This document shows positions 1-8,511 of a stretch of 64,000 nucleotides of DNA, one piece after another. The number at the start of each line of letters is the position of its first letter. The first letter of the stretch is position 1. Both the position numbers and the translations under genes were made by a program. Source of the stretch: Bacteroidales bacterium (GTDB lineage Bacteria; Bacteroidota; Bacteroidia; Bacteroidales; UBA12077); assembly GCA_016342685.1 (NCBI GenBank), contig JAEINU010000001.1, positions 558,001 to 622,000 of the forward strand, in the 5' to 3' direction. The notes beneath the pieces are model-generated. The model ran no database searches and was not told where the DNA came from. It saw only the letters and a program-made list of their open reading frames with translations.

Positions 1-121
1 CTTGTTTAAACAAGTGAAATAAACAAACAGAATCTATTCCGCCACTAATACCTAATAGAATTTTATCGGATTTAGTGCATAAGTTTTGTTCTTTAATGTA
101 TTTTGAAAATTCAGTTTGCAT
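1..121 (-). CDS. tilS: tRNA(Ile)-lysidine synthase, N-terminal fragment cut by window edge
   Basis: The first 40 codons run leftward off the window from an ATG at 121. They contain the PP-loop ATPase motif S-G-G-I-D-S at residues 26-31, preceded by a hydrophobic strand (ILLGI), which is the N-terminal signature of TilS. TilS adenylates and then adds lysine to C34 of tRNA-Ile(CAU) so that it reads AUA codons. The start lies 6 bp beyond the pabB stop, so the two genes are probably cotranscribed. The rest of the protein is outside the window. Other PP-loop ATPases share SGGxDS, but the context around the motif fits TilS best. Confidence 0.8.
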   Translation of the reverse strand, partial: MQTEFSKYIKEQNLCTKSDKILLGISGGIDSVCLFHLFKQ

Positions 122-127
122 AATTTT

Positions 128-1435
128 TTATTTAAGAACTTCTATCATGGCTTTGGCTTTTATCATACATTCTTCATATTCCTTTTCTGGAATAGCCAAA
201 CTAGTAATTGCCCCACCAACGGTAAAAGATACATATTTTTTAATTTCGTTGTATAATATACTCCGAATTACAACATTAAAATCGAAGTCTTTATTAGGAG
301 TAATAAACCCAACGGCTCCAGAATAAATTCCTCGAAGTGATTTTTCATAGTATTCAATAAGCTCCATAGCTTTTACTTTTGGAGCACCGGTCATTGAGCC
401 CATAGGAAAGGCTTTTTCAATAACTTCAATAATATCAATATCGTTCGAAATTTCTGAAACAACAGTTGATATTAATTGATGAACTTGTTTAAAAGAGTAT
501 ACCCCGAAAAGTTCCTCTACTTTAACTGATCCTTTGAGTGCAGTTTTCGACAAATCATTTCTAACTAAATCTACAATCATCACATTTTCTGCTCTTTCCT
601 TTGGGTCTGTATAAAGTTCCTTTTTTAAGATGGAATCTTCAAGTTCTGTTGAACCTCTTTTTTTAGTTCCTTTTATAGGTTGCGAAATAATCTTATTGTC
701 TTTCTTTTTAAGAAATCTTTCAGGACTAGCCGATATCAAATAATGATTTAAATTTTTGTAATAGCAGGAAAAGGGAGTAGGGGAAATTTCTCGTAATTTA
801 AGATATGTATCAAGTGGATTAATTCCTGTTTCACTATAAAATTCCTGACAAAAATTTATTTCGTATACATCGCCAATTTGTATGTGACTTTTTAATTGCT
901 CGACTGTTTCGATATATTCTTTCTTTGTGTATCTCTGCTTTAATTTTAATTGATGATTTTTATTTTTTTCTTTAGAGATAGTCTGTGATTTTATTTTTTC
1001 TAAAAAGAGTTTAATTTCTTTTTCTGAAATATAGTTCTGGTTATAAAATGCCGAAATAGATTGGTTCTTTGAAACTATCGTGAGTTTTGGAATAAAAAAA
1101 TACAATTCAGGAAAAGCTAACTGATCCTCATTTAAAGAAGCCAAGTTTTCGGTCTCATTTTTTAAATCGTAAGAAAGATAACCAAAAATCCAATCTTTAT
1201 GTGCTTGGTTGAACTCTGAAAGATTTTCAAAATTGGATGCATCACTTGCTTTTAATTCTTTAGCAACTCCTATTGCTCCAATAAAATCATATTCAAAATA
1301 ATTATATTCAGAGGAAGTTTTATTGTAGTTACAAGTATCAAGAAAAATAAATTGATCGAACTTGTTTCCAAAATTTAATAGTTTCTTCTTAAAAGACTCT
1401 AAGTTGTTTATTTCAACCTTTATTTCTTTCAACAT
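128..1435 (-). CDS. pabB: Aminodeoxychorismate synthase component I (chorismate-binding)
   Basis: This 435-aa protein belongs to the anthranilate synthase component I/chorismate-utilising family. Near its C-terminal half it has P-I-K-G-T (residues 253-257), then DPKERAENVMIVDLVRNDL (from about 277) and GSMTGAPKVKAMELI (346-360). The Lys in PIKGT separates PabB from TrpE, which has PIAGT. PabB converts chorismate to 4-amino-4-deoxychorismate for folate synthesis, with ammonia from a PabA amidotransferase that is not in this window. The N-terminal domain is short, as is common for Bacteroidota PabB. tilS follows directly. A -7-like box (TACTTTTG on the minus strand, 1440-1447) abuts the start, which would give a very short leader. 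Confidence 0.88.
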   Translation of the reverse strand: MLKEIKVEINNLESFKKKLLNFGNKFDQFIFLDTCNYNKTSSEYNYFEYDFIGAIGVAKELKASDASNFENLSEFNQAHKDWIFGYLSYDLKNETENLASLNEDQLAFPELYFFIPKLTIVSKNQSISAFYNQNYISEKEIKLFLEKIKSQTISKEKNKNHQLKLKQRYTKKEYIETVEQLKSHIQIGDVYEINFCQEFYSETGINPLDTYLKLREISPTPFSCYYKNLNHYLISASPERFLKKKDNKIISQPIKGTKKRGSTELEDSILKKELYTDPKERAENVMIVDLVRNDLSKTALKGSVKVEELFGVYSFKQVHQLISTVVSEISNDIDIIEVIEKAFPMGSMTGAPKVKAMELIEYYEKSLRGIYSGAVGFITPNKDFDFNVVIRSILYNEIKKYVSFTVGGAITSLAIPEKEYEECMIKAKAMIEVLK

Positions 1436-1513
1436 CTGACAAAAGTATAAAAAGGCAAGCTATATTGAAAGCCTTAAATAAATTAAAGATACTTAAAGGA
1501 AATGTTTGGGATG

Positions 1514-3421
1514 CTATTTATAATCAATCGTGTAAGGAGCTGATGGCTCGAAATTAATAGGCTTTTGATAGTTTTCACCCGAAAGCAAGAAGTAAAACTG
1601 ATCACTATCGGCAGGAACTTTTGGATAAAATGCTAAACGTATCTGAAAAGTTTTGAAAACAAGGTTTTCATTTCGAACTCGAAAACCTAAGCCAATGCCA
1701 GAATATAACTCTTGTTTAAAAATGGAGTGATTTTCTGGGCCGACCAATCCAAGATCTGCAAATCCGAAAAATAAAAAACGAAAATTGTAAATGTGAATAT
1801 TAGTAAATGCAACCATTTCTGAATTAAAGGATAGTTTTTGCAGACCAAATAAATATTCACTTTCTAATCCCCAAATATTGGTGGTGTTTAAATAAACTCT
1901 TTCGTCGGGGAAGCGATTAATACCGCGGGTATAATTAATGCTCAGAAAATCACGAAGTTTGAGCTTGTTGTAATAGAGTAAATTGCTAATTGCTTGGGCT
2001 TTAATATTTATAACGCCTTGTTCAAGTTTGTTTGTGTAGAAATATGCTCCAAATTCAGATTGAAAATTTAAATATCCGATTCGGGGATAATAAGTTCCTC
2101 GTGAATACTTGAATCCCCAATAGGGGCGTTTAAAAAACTCATCTTTTTCTAACCCTCCATTAATTTGTAGAATTGTTCCTATAGGTATATCCTCTGTTTT
2201 CCCAAATCCATAAATTAAATTTGATTTATAGTGTTTTTGTCGTGAAAATGCGATGCTCGCTAATACAATTTGATTGTCGTGAAATTGAAAGTTGTAACGT
2301 TCGCTTATTTCAGGACCTTTGTTAAAACGATTGTCAATATATCTAAAACCCAATACAAGACGCGAACGATTCTGATACTGTAAATTCCCTGTCTTTATTA
2401 GAAATGATCGACCAAGCCAAAAGTCATATGTAAAATAATCTAAATCGATATCCTTAAGCAAAGTGTCCGTTTTCTTTATATCTCTAATTGTTATTTCTTT
2501 TTTAATCTTAAGATTACCAGCCCATTTTGTATTATAAGAAACAAACTTTCTTGTGAAATTGACCTCATACTTTTCTGTGTCGAATGCATTAGAATATTCT
2601 AAATTTGTTTTTATAAAAGTATTTCCGATATTTCCTATCCGATATTTAAATCCATAGCCTAATGGGTTTGCTTCCAGTGAACTCCACTGCATGTTTGCTA
2701 AAAGTCTATGGCCAATTCCTGCCAGATTGTTTTCGTAAATTTCAAATGCTCCAGATGTGGAGTTGTATAAGTCGACGTATATACCCGCAGAAAATACATC
2801 CTTTGTTATGATTAAAACATCAACCATATCTGGATTATCAGGTACAAGTGCAATTTCAATCGAGGCTCCTTTAATATAATCCAACTCACGCAAAAGCCTT
2901 TCGTTATCAACTAATTGTACAGGGTCTATTGTGTCGCCCGGATTAAAGAACAGATTGTTCTGAATAATAAATTTTCGAGACTTGATGTGGGTTTTATTGC
3001 CTGCTCTTTGAATCCAGCTTTTTGTTCCTTGATTAGGATTTGTTAAAGTTGGTCCAAATACATCTAGTTTTATTATATCAATATTGCGAATAGTCTTACC
3101 CGAATAAAGTTTATAATATTCTTCATTTCTTAGATTTTCTATTCCGACAAATTTTCCCTTTTGAGGTTTGTTGACTAGAAGTAAATCTAAAGCAGTTTTA
3201 GTAAGTTTATTTTTTGAGGCCTTATATACAAGGGAATCATAAAACAAATCATATTTTTCTTGATTGTTTATATAATTTGTATCTAATTCGGCAAGAGGTG
3301 ATATAATGGAATCTTCGGAATAAGTTATAAATATGTCAGCATTACCATCTTGACCATTACTTATAAATGGGAAAATAAAAAAAAGAACGACTACAAATAA
3401 TATTAATTCTCGAGTATTCAA
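1514..3421 (-). CDS. Outer-membrane beta-barrel protein with POTRA-like N-terminal region
   Basis: This 635-aa protein has a signal peptide (about residues 1-23, ending S-N-G-Q). A soluble part follows, with a POTRA-like segment at about 150-215 (the stretch around ...LVDNERLLRELDYIKGA). After that comes a long region of alternating aromatic and polar strands that looks like a transmembrane barrel to the C-terminus. The plan resembles BamA/TamA relatives (Omp85-like), but I see no exact family signature, so the role is unknown. Insertion or transport at the outer membrane is an inference. The gene lies downstream of the M49-like lipoprotein on the same strand, but a strong terminator separates them. 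Confidence 0.6.
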   Translation of the reverse strand: MNTRELILFVVVLFFIFPFISNGQDGNADIFITYSEDSIISPLAELDTNYINNQEKYDLFYDSLVYKASKNKLTKTALDLLLVNKPQKGKFVGIENLRNEEYYKLYSGKTIRNIDIIKLDVFGPTLTNPNQGTKSWIQRAGNKTHIKSRKFIIQNNLFFNPGDTIDPVQLVDNERLLRELDYIKGASIEIALVPDNPDMVDVLIITKDVFSAGIYVDLYNSTSGAFEIYENNLAGIGHRLLANMQWSSLEANPLGYGFKYRIGNIGNTFIKTNLEYSNAFDTEKYEVNFTRKFVSYNTKWAGNLKIKKEITIRDIKKTDTLLKDIDLDYFTYDFWLGRSFLIKTGNLQYQNRSRLVLGFRYIDNRFNKGPEISERYNFQFHDNQIVLASIAFSRQKHYKSNLIYGFGKTEDIPIGTILQINGGLEKDEFFKRPYWGFKYSRGTYYPRIGYLNFQSEFGAYFYTNKLEQGVINIKAQAISNLLYYNKLKLRDFLSINYTRGINRFPDERVYLNTTNIWGLESEYLFGLQKLSFNSEMVAFTNIHIYNFRFLFFGFADLGLVGPENHSIFKQELYSGIGLGFRVRNENLVFKTFQIRLAFYPKVPADSDQFYFLLSGENYQKPINFEPSAPYTIDYK

Positions 3422-3433
3422 TCTACTTTATTT

Positions 3434-3477
3434 AAAACATAAAAAGGTTCAATTAAAATATTGAACCTTTTTATGTT
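3434..3477 (-). terminator. Strong intrinsic terminator after the M49-like gene
   Basis: A perfect 18-bp inverted repeat (arms AACATAAAAAGGTTCAAT and its complement) has a 6-nt loop and a U-rich 3' arm when read on the minus strand. It sits 12 bp downstream of the M49-like stop. It insulates that gene from the outer-membrane protein gene that follows. Confidence 0.85.
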
Positions 3478-3489
3478 TGATTTATTGCT

Positions 3490-5121
3490 TTAATTTAAAC
3501 CAAGAATTTCTTTTCCTTGCTTAAATCTAATATCTCTAGGAATTCCAGCATTATTTATTTTATCTAAATCTTGCTGAAGAGTTTCTTTAATTTTTCCATC
3601 GGCTTCAACCCATGCTTTGGCAGCATCAAAATCTCCATTTCCTTGTATAATCAAGATTTTTTCGGTTAGTTCATTCATGGCAGCTTTCATTTTGTCGAAA
3701 TCAACTTTGTAAGTTCCTGTTGCTTCGTCTCTAGCGAAAGCACCTTTTTCTTCAAAGAAATAGAATCTCATCATATTTGCTTTTCCATGTGCGCTAGCAA
3801 CACTAAAGCGAGCTGATCTGAAAATGCTTGCCATAAATGTTACGAAGTTGTCCATAACCTCACCGTCAGTAAGTTCGCCCATTTCATATAATTTTGTAAC
3901 AACGTAAAGTCCTAAAATATCGGCTTTGCCTTCTTCAATAGAGGTGTAATAGTTTTGTAATGCTTCACGAACAGTTTTACTGCCATCAATAGTTGTTCCC
4001 ATACCTAACCCGTGGGCTACTTCATGAAACATGGTATTTTCGAAAAACGCGTCAAATTTTACGTGCTTTCTTTGTTCTTCGTTTATTACAACATTTGCTA
4101 TTGGAACCAATATTCTATCAAACTTAGCTCTCATTGAGTTTTTTAACTGTAGCTTACGACTTCCTTTATCTAATCTAACCTGTTCGTCGTTTGGAAGATT
4201 AATTGCAATAGTTTTACTTCCAGCATTGCAATCACCAGCATAATAAACAGCATCGTAAGCACCTAAATCTGAGTCGCTGCCAGGAGTTTCAGTTTTATAT
4301 TCTGCAGGAACTGGTAAATCTTTCTGAAATTGTGGTAAAAGAGCAGCAAATTTATCTAATTTCTTGCTCCATTCTGCATCTTTAATTAATATAAAAGCTT
4401 CGTGTGCAGCTTTATAACCATATCGTGCATCTCTGTAGTTCTCTATTGGACCAACAACAAAATCAATTGGGTTTGATTTCATTTCCATCCAAGCAACATC
4501 ACTTTCATAATAATCGTCGGTGGCTAAAGCTACAGCTCTAAGTTCAAGATATTTTTTAAATCCTTCATCTTCAGCAAGTGTTGCAGCTTTTTTTAGTAAT
4601 TCAATTGCTTTATCAGTTTCTTCTTTATATATCTCATGAAAAGGAATAGTGTATAACTCACCATTTTCATTTCTGCGGATTACCGTGTATAAACTTGTTT
4701 TATCTTCAGCTTGTAAAGCTTCGAACTCTTCGTTAGTCATGTCAATAGGATAATAATTTACACCTTCAGATATCGGTCCAACTCCTTCAATAAATGGAGT
4801 AAAATTATTCAACATTTCCCACGGGCCATAATTAATTTTCGCAAATTCTCTTGTTGCTGGATCTTGAATACTATTTAATAATTCTTCTTTATTTCCATAT
4901 ACTTGTTTCCAGAAGATATTATCCATTAATTCTGCAGCTTCGAATAAATAGCCTAGCATTTCTTTTTGATTAGTAGTTAAATGAGTTACATCAGAAGTTA
5001 ATTCAACTTCAACAAACTCGTCAACTTTCTTTTGTAGTTCCATCTCATTTGATTGATTTCCGCAACTAGCAATAATTATTGCTATAACAGGCAGCATGAT
5101 TGATAAAATTTTTTGTTTCAT
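3490..5121 (-). CDS. M49 (dipeptidyl-peptidase III)-like zinc peptidase lipoprotein
   Basis: This 543-aa protein has a lipoprotein signal whose lipobox Cys is residue 20 (I-I-A-S-C). It carries a zinc-peptidase motif H-E-V-A-H at 366-370, followed about 26 residues later by E-E-G-K-A-D (396-401). The second motif resembles the EExxAE/D glutamate ligand of family M49. Classical DPP III uses HEXXGH, with one more residue between the histidines, whereas this protein has plain HEXXH. M49 enzymes remove dipeptides from peptide N-termini. If the lipoprotein signal is used, the enzyme is membrane-anchored outside the cytoplasm. It appears monocistronic, with a strong terminator behind it. Family placement is moderately sure; substrate is unknown. 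Confidence 0.7.
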   Translation of the reverse strand: MKQKILSIMLPVIAIIIASCGNQSNEMELQKKVDEFVEVELTSDVTHLTTNQKEMLGYLFEAAELMDNIFWKQVYGNKEELLNSIQDPATREFAKINYGPWEMLNNFTPFIEGVGPISEGVNYYPIDMTNEEFEALQAEDKTSLYTVIRRNENGELYTIPFHEIYKEETDKAIELLKKAATLAEDEGFKKYLELRAVALATDDYYESDVAWMEMKSNPIDFVVGPIENYRDARYGYKAAHEAFILIKDAEWSKKLDKFAALLPQFQKDLPVPAEYKTETPGSDSDLGAYDAVYYAGDCNAGSKTIAINLPNDEQVRLDKGSRKLQLKNSMRAKFDRILVPIANVVINEEQRKHVKFDAFFENTMFHEVAHGLGMGTTIDGSKTVREALQNYYTSIEEGKADILGLYVVTKLYEMGELTDGEVMDNFVTFMASIFRSARFSVASAHGKANMMRFYFFEEKGAFARDEATGTYKVDFDKMKAAMNELTEKILIIQGNGDFDAAKAWVEADGKIKETLQQDLDKINNAGIPRDIRFKQGKEILGLN

Positions 5122-5250
5122 GTGATTTTTATTAAAAAGTTTTTAATTGCGCAAGATATAATAATACCCCTATAATTCATAATTAATAAAATATGTTAAA
5201 GGGAATAGGTATATGTTGCAATCTGGTTGTAATAATTAAATTACTTAAGT

Positions 5251-5727
5251 TTAATTTAATATTTTGAGTGCAAAGTCTTTAATGTTGCTATAGTTAATTC
5301 TCGAAGTACTTTGTTCTATATTGGCAACTTTTTTCACAATTGCTTTTTCAAAGAAGTTCATTTTTTCGAAATCTAATTCTCCACCAAAAAGACCGTGTGC
5401 AATTGCTTTATTTCTTATATCTTCGGGATATGCATCCTGAAATTGTTGTAAGGCCTTTTCTCCTTCAAATAAACAACAAAGAAATAATCCAAGTTTTTTA
5501 GTGAGTAGTTTCTCCTGATTTTTCTCAATAAATTTTTTAACTTTTTTATTAATCATTCCTGCATGAATTGAGCCACCTATAATTATAGTATCGAATTCGG
5601 CTAAATTTGCGTCTGTGGAAAATTCTAAATTTATGAGCGCAGTGTTTGTTTCAATTTCATTGGCAAGAGTATGAGCGCATTTGTCGGCGCAACCATGCTT
5701 TGTAGAGTAAATTATTGCAATTTTCAT
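5251..5727 (-). CDS. Flavodoxin-domain protein, HemG-like
   Basis: This is a protein of about 158 aa starting at MKIAIIYST. An in-frame ATG at 5751 would add eight residues, but the fold begins at the later Met. The phosphate-binding loop S-T-K-H-G is at residues 8-12, and I-I-I-G-G-S-I-H-A-G near residue 50 forms the second FMN loop. These features match the flavodoxin domain of menaquinone-dependent protoporphyrinogen oxidase (HemG) and related FMN proteins. The HemG role is only a possibility, since many Bacteroidota proteins share this domain. It follows a canonical flavodoxin gene on the same strand, 71 bp away. Confidence 0.68.
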   Translation of the reverse strand: MKIAIIYSTKHGCADKCAHTLANEIETNTALINLEFSTDANLAEFDTIIIGGSIHAGMINKKVKKFIEKNQEKLLTKKLGLFLCCLFEGEKALQQFQDAYPEDIRNKAIAHGLFGGELDFEKMNFFEKAIVKKVANIEQSTSRINYSNIKDFALKILN

Positions 5728-5798
5728 TTTAAAGTTACTTGATTCGGACAATAAATATAAAGTTTTTTTACAAGATTTATCGTTAAAAGTAAGTAAAA

Positions 5799-6308
5799 CT
5801 AATTCATATCAAGTTTTAATAATTCTGTCCAGAGAGATATTCGAAGTTTATTTTGTTCTTCATCGGAATCATCGTCAAGAGGTAATCCTACGAATTTATC
5901 ACCAAAAATCGATAATGATGATTCGAATTGATAACCCTCTGTTGGAAATTCACCAACAAAAGTTGCTCCTTTGCCTTCTAATGCGTCGAATATTATTCCT
6001 ATTGAATCGGCGAAGGAGTCTGGATAAATAGATGAGTCTCCTGTGCCAAATATGGCAATTTTTTTGTTCTTTAGGTCTGATTGTTTTAATACTTCATGCA
6101 AAAACTTGTCGAAATCGTTTTGTAGTATCCCAATTCCCCATGTAGACGATCCTAAGATAATATTATCATAGTTTTCAACATCTTTTATCTCGGCATATTT
6201 GACATTAAATATGTCAACAAGTCCCATTTCTAAATTACATCTAATTTTTTCTGCAATTTTTTCTGTATTTCCGGTAGTTGAACCATAAAAGATTCCTATT
6301 CTTTTCAT
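5799..6308 (-). CDS. fldA: Flavodoxin
   Basis: This 169-aa protein has the long-chain flavodoxin layout. The FMN phosphate loop G-S-T-T-G-N-T is at residues 9-15. The isoalloxazine loops are S-S-T-W-G-I-G (about 54-60) and G-T-G-D-S-S-I-Y-P-D (about 89-98), and the family-typical segment G-L-P-L-D-D-D lies near residue 141. Flavodoxin is a small soluble one- or two-electron carrier that replaces ferredoxin, for example in iron limitation. The N-terminus MKRIGIFYGS is the expected start. The neighbours are a HemG-like flavodoxin protein downstream and a TerC protein upstream. Confidence 0.9.
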   Translation of the reverse strand: MKRIGIFYGSTTGNTEKIAEKIRCNLEMGLVDIFNVKYAEIKDVENYDNIILGSSTWGIGILQNDFDKFLHEVLKQSDLKNKKIAIFGTGDSSIYPDSFADSIGIIFDALEGKGATFVGEFPTEGYQFESSLSIFGDKFVGLPLDDDSDEEQNKLRISLWTELLKLDMN

Positions 6309-6403
6309 CTGCTATTTATCTGTTTTTGAGTTTTGTTAATTAAAGAACAATAAAACTCAAAAGATGTTTACATCCTTATTTAATTATAGTGCCTTTTGTT
6401 TTT

Positions 6404-7120
6404 TTAATTTTCTCTTCTGTGATTTTTTTTTAAACGAATATTTAAAACTTCAACAAATAATGAAAAGAATACGGCAAAATATATATATCCTTTTGGAACA
6501 TGGGTACCTATTGCCTCTAAAATTAACATAAATCCTATAAGTATGAGAAACGATAGGGCTAACATTTGTAAGGTTGGATGATCATTAATAAATTTACTAA
6601 TTGCTCCGGCTGCAATCATCATAATTCCAATCGCAATTACAACAGCTGCAATCATAATAATTAAATGTTCTGTCATTCCAATTGCTGTTAGAATCGAATC
6701 AAACGAGAAAATCATATCTAACATTACAATTTGAAGTATTATTCCAATAACACCCACTTCCTTTTTTGTGTTCTCTTCATTGTTTTCCCCTTCAATTTTA
6801 TGATGAATCTCTGAGGTGCTTTTCGCTAAAAGAAAAATACCTCCTAAACCTAAGATGATATCTCGTCCACTAAAATCATACGCAAAAATTGAAAAAAGAG
6901 GCTTCGTAAAACCAATTATCCAGATTATTCCAATTAATAATGCTATTCTAAAAATTAAGGCTGCTGCTAATCCAAGGGTTCTTGTTTTGGCTTGCTGATG
7001 TTCAGGAAGTTTATTTGTGATAATAGAAATAAAAATTATATTATCTATTCCTAATATTATTTCTAAAAAAGTTAATGTAGCTAAAGCGATCCATGCTTCC
7101 AGTGTAAAAAATATTTCCAT
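6404..7120 (-). CDS. TerC family integral membrane protein
   Basis: This 238-aa multi-span membrane protein (about seven hydrophobic segments) has the two acidic signature segments of TerC: L-G-I-D-N-I-I-F (D26, N27) and L-D-M-I-F-S-F-D-S (D135, D141). TerC proteins are linked to tellurite resistance and to metal handling, including Mn2+ export during protein metallation at the membrane. No tellurite-resistance genes lie nearby, so a general metal homeostasis role is more likely. The middle loop (about residues 100-122) is charged and probably cytoplasmic. Confidence 0.85.
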   Translation of the reverse strand: MEIFFTLEAWIALATLTFLEIILGIDNIIFISIITNKLPEHQQAKTRTLGLAAALIFRIALLIGIIWIIGFTKPLFSIFAYDFSGRDIILGLGGIFLLAKSTSEIHHKIEGENNEENTKKEVGVIGIILQIVMLDMIFSFDSILTAIGMTEHLIIMIAAVVIAIGIMMIAAGAISKFINDHPTLQMLALSFLILIGFMLILEAIGTHVPKGYIYFAVFFSLFVEVLNIRLKKNHRREN

Positions 7121-7176
7121 TCAGAATAAATTTAAAAAAATAAACCAAATGTAATAATTTTGAAGGATGTTTTCAT

Positions 7177-7212
7177 AAAAAAAGGATGAATCATTTCTGA
7201 TTTATCCTTTTG
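7177..7212 (-). terminator. Intrinsic terminator after the GRAM-like gene
   Basis: A 13-bp stem (AAAGGATGAATCA with its complement, one G-T pair) has a 4-nt loop and a run of Ts on the minus strand. It lies about 37 bp past the stop of the gene at 7249-7557. Confidence 0.8.
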
Positions 7213-7248
7213 TAATAAACGGAATATATGTTATTTGAAATTGGTAGT

Positions 7249-7557
7249 TTAATAAATTTTATTTAATACTTTTCCCCAGGAATTTCTTTTCCCAATCTTA
7301 AATTTCAATTCTTTTCCTTCTTTTAATACTATGTTTAATCCATTTGGAAATATCTTAAGAGTGTTAAAAAAAAGAATTTCTCTAATTTGATTGGGTAATA
7401 TTTCCAAGTTGTAATTATGATTGTCGTTCTCAGAGGTTTTGAAATATACTCTTTGATTGGTTAAAATTAATTTCCCATCAATATTTTTATCTTCAGCAAA
7501 ATAATTTGAATCTCCCGCTTTTAATACTAATTCGTTCGCTTTTAAATCTACTACCAT
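7249..7557 (-). CDS. Small GRAM/PH-like domain protein
   Basis: This 102-aa soluble protein has the pattern G-K-L-I-L-T-N-Q-R-V-Y-F near residues 28-39. That is the strand pair typical of bacterial GRAM/PH-like domains, in which a ligand-binding barrel follows an L-T-x-x-R-hydrophobic core. The whole protein is about the size of one domain, and there is no signal peptide or membrane segment. In eukaryotes such domains bind lipids or proteins; the bacterial role is unknown. A long near-palindrome lies about 115 bp upstream and may be an operator. Confidence 0.55.
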   Translation of the reverse strand: MVVDLKANELVLKAGDSNYFAEDKNIDGKLILTNQRVYFKTSENDNHNYNLEILPNQIREILFFNTLKIFPNGLNIVLKEGKELKFKIGKRNSWGKVLNKIY

Positions 7558-7672
7558 GACTTTGTGTGTTTAATATTGTTAATTGCTATGTTAATTACAT
7601 TTTTTATGCCACATATCATAAATTGCATAAAATTAAGATCTTAGTGTTTGTTGTTTTTAATTGAAACGCACT

Positions 7673-7697
7673 TTATTGTTCGATATCGAAACAATAA
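7673..7697. promoter_or_regulatory. Near-perfect 25-bp palindrome upstream of the GRAM-like gene
   Basis: The left arm TTATTGTTCGAT and right arm ATCGAAACAATAA are complementary except for one extra base, with centre CGATATCG. A further AACAATAA half-copy follows about 20 bp away. It lies in the 252-bp spacer before the small GRAM-like gene. The symmetry suggests a site for a dimeric regulator, but no matching regulator is identified. Confidence 0.4.
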
Positions 7698-7756
7698 GTG
7701 TTCGGTTTTAAACAATAACTGTTTTATTAAAGACGAGTAAAGAATGTTTTTGATGC

Positions 7757-7789
7757 AAAAAAGCCTGATTTTAATTTAAAATCAGGCTT
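7757..7789 (-). terminator. Intrinsic terminator after the proS operon
   Basis: Arms AAGCCTGATTTT and AAAATCAGGCTT are separated by 5 nt. On the minus strand they are followed by a T run (TTTTTTGC). It ends the proS / 228-aa protein transcription unit. Confidence 0.85.
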
Positions 7790-7809
7790 CAGATCTTATT
7801 TAAACTATA

Positions 7810-8496
7810 TTATCCAACATCATCAGAGTTGAATTTAAATCCTAATCTTTTTCCTGTTTTTGTTTTTGCAAATTCCATTTTTTCATTTAATTGACCAACG
7901 GAGGCTATTTTAATGTTGTCGTAAGGAGGTACAAGTAGGTCAAAATCAATTGCATATATAATAATTTGCAAAACAATTTCCTTAATGACTTCCTTGCTCA
8001 AAACGGATTCTCCAAACTTATTATACAGATAATCTTTTTGTCTTTTACCCTCAACGAAGAAATGATTTTCTAAGTTTACAAAAAATCTGGAAACTAAATA
8101 ACCTAAGTCTTCAAGTCTGTTATATTTGAAAGAATCAGATAAGAAATTGTAAACGTTTATAATTCCACAGAAGCTGTAAATAATATTTTCTTTAACATAA
8201 TTGAGTTTCCAAATATTATGATCTCTATCAAATTCAAAAATATTTGAATGCATACTGAAAATTAAAATGTCTCCTGCAAATTTGAGTTGAGCTTCGAATT
8301 GGCCTCTTTCTTTGTATTCAAACTTTATCCTTGGATCTTTTACTTGAAGTGCTGAATTGTATTCTTTGACAATTTCTTGTAAAACTTCTTTTAATAATCC
8401 AAATGTTTCAAGAGTTTGATCGTAGGCATTTTGTTTAATTAGAGATTTCATTTCGAGAGCTGTTAAAATTTGCTCCTTTTTATCGTTTTCAGTCAT
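7810..8496 (-). CDS. Conserved hypothetical protein downstream of proS
   Basis: This 228-aa protein has no signal peptide and no clear membrane span. It is rich in Lys, Glu, Phe and Asn, with a mixed alpha/beta pattern. Notable stretches are K-Y-R-x-type charged N-terminal helices (residues 1-50) and an aromatic-rich middle (I-F-E-F-D-R-D-H-N-I-W). It starts 15 bp after the proS stop and shares its terminator, so it is very likely cotranscribed with proS. I do not recognise a named family. A housekeeping-linked Bacteroidota protein is the best description. Confidence 0.6.
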   Translation of the reverse strand: MTENDKKEQILTALEMKSLIKQNAYDQTLETFGLLKEVLQEIVKEYNSALQVKDPRIKFEYKERGQFEAQLKFAGDILIFSMHSNIFEFDRDHNIWKLNYVKENIIYSFCGIINVYNFLSDSFKYNRLEDLGYLVSRFFVNLENHFFVEGKRQKDYLYNKFGESVLSKEVIKEIVLQIIIYAIDFDLLVPPYDNIKIASVGQLNEKMEFAKTKTGKRLGFKFNSDDVG

Positions 8497-8511
8497 AATT
8501 CAAAATTTTAA

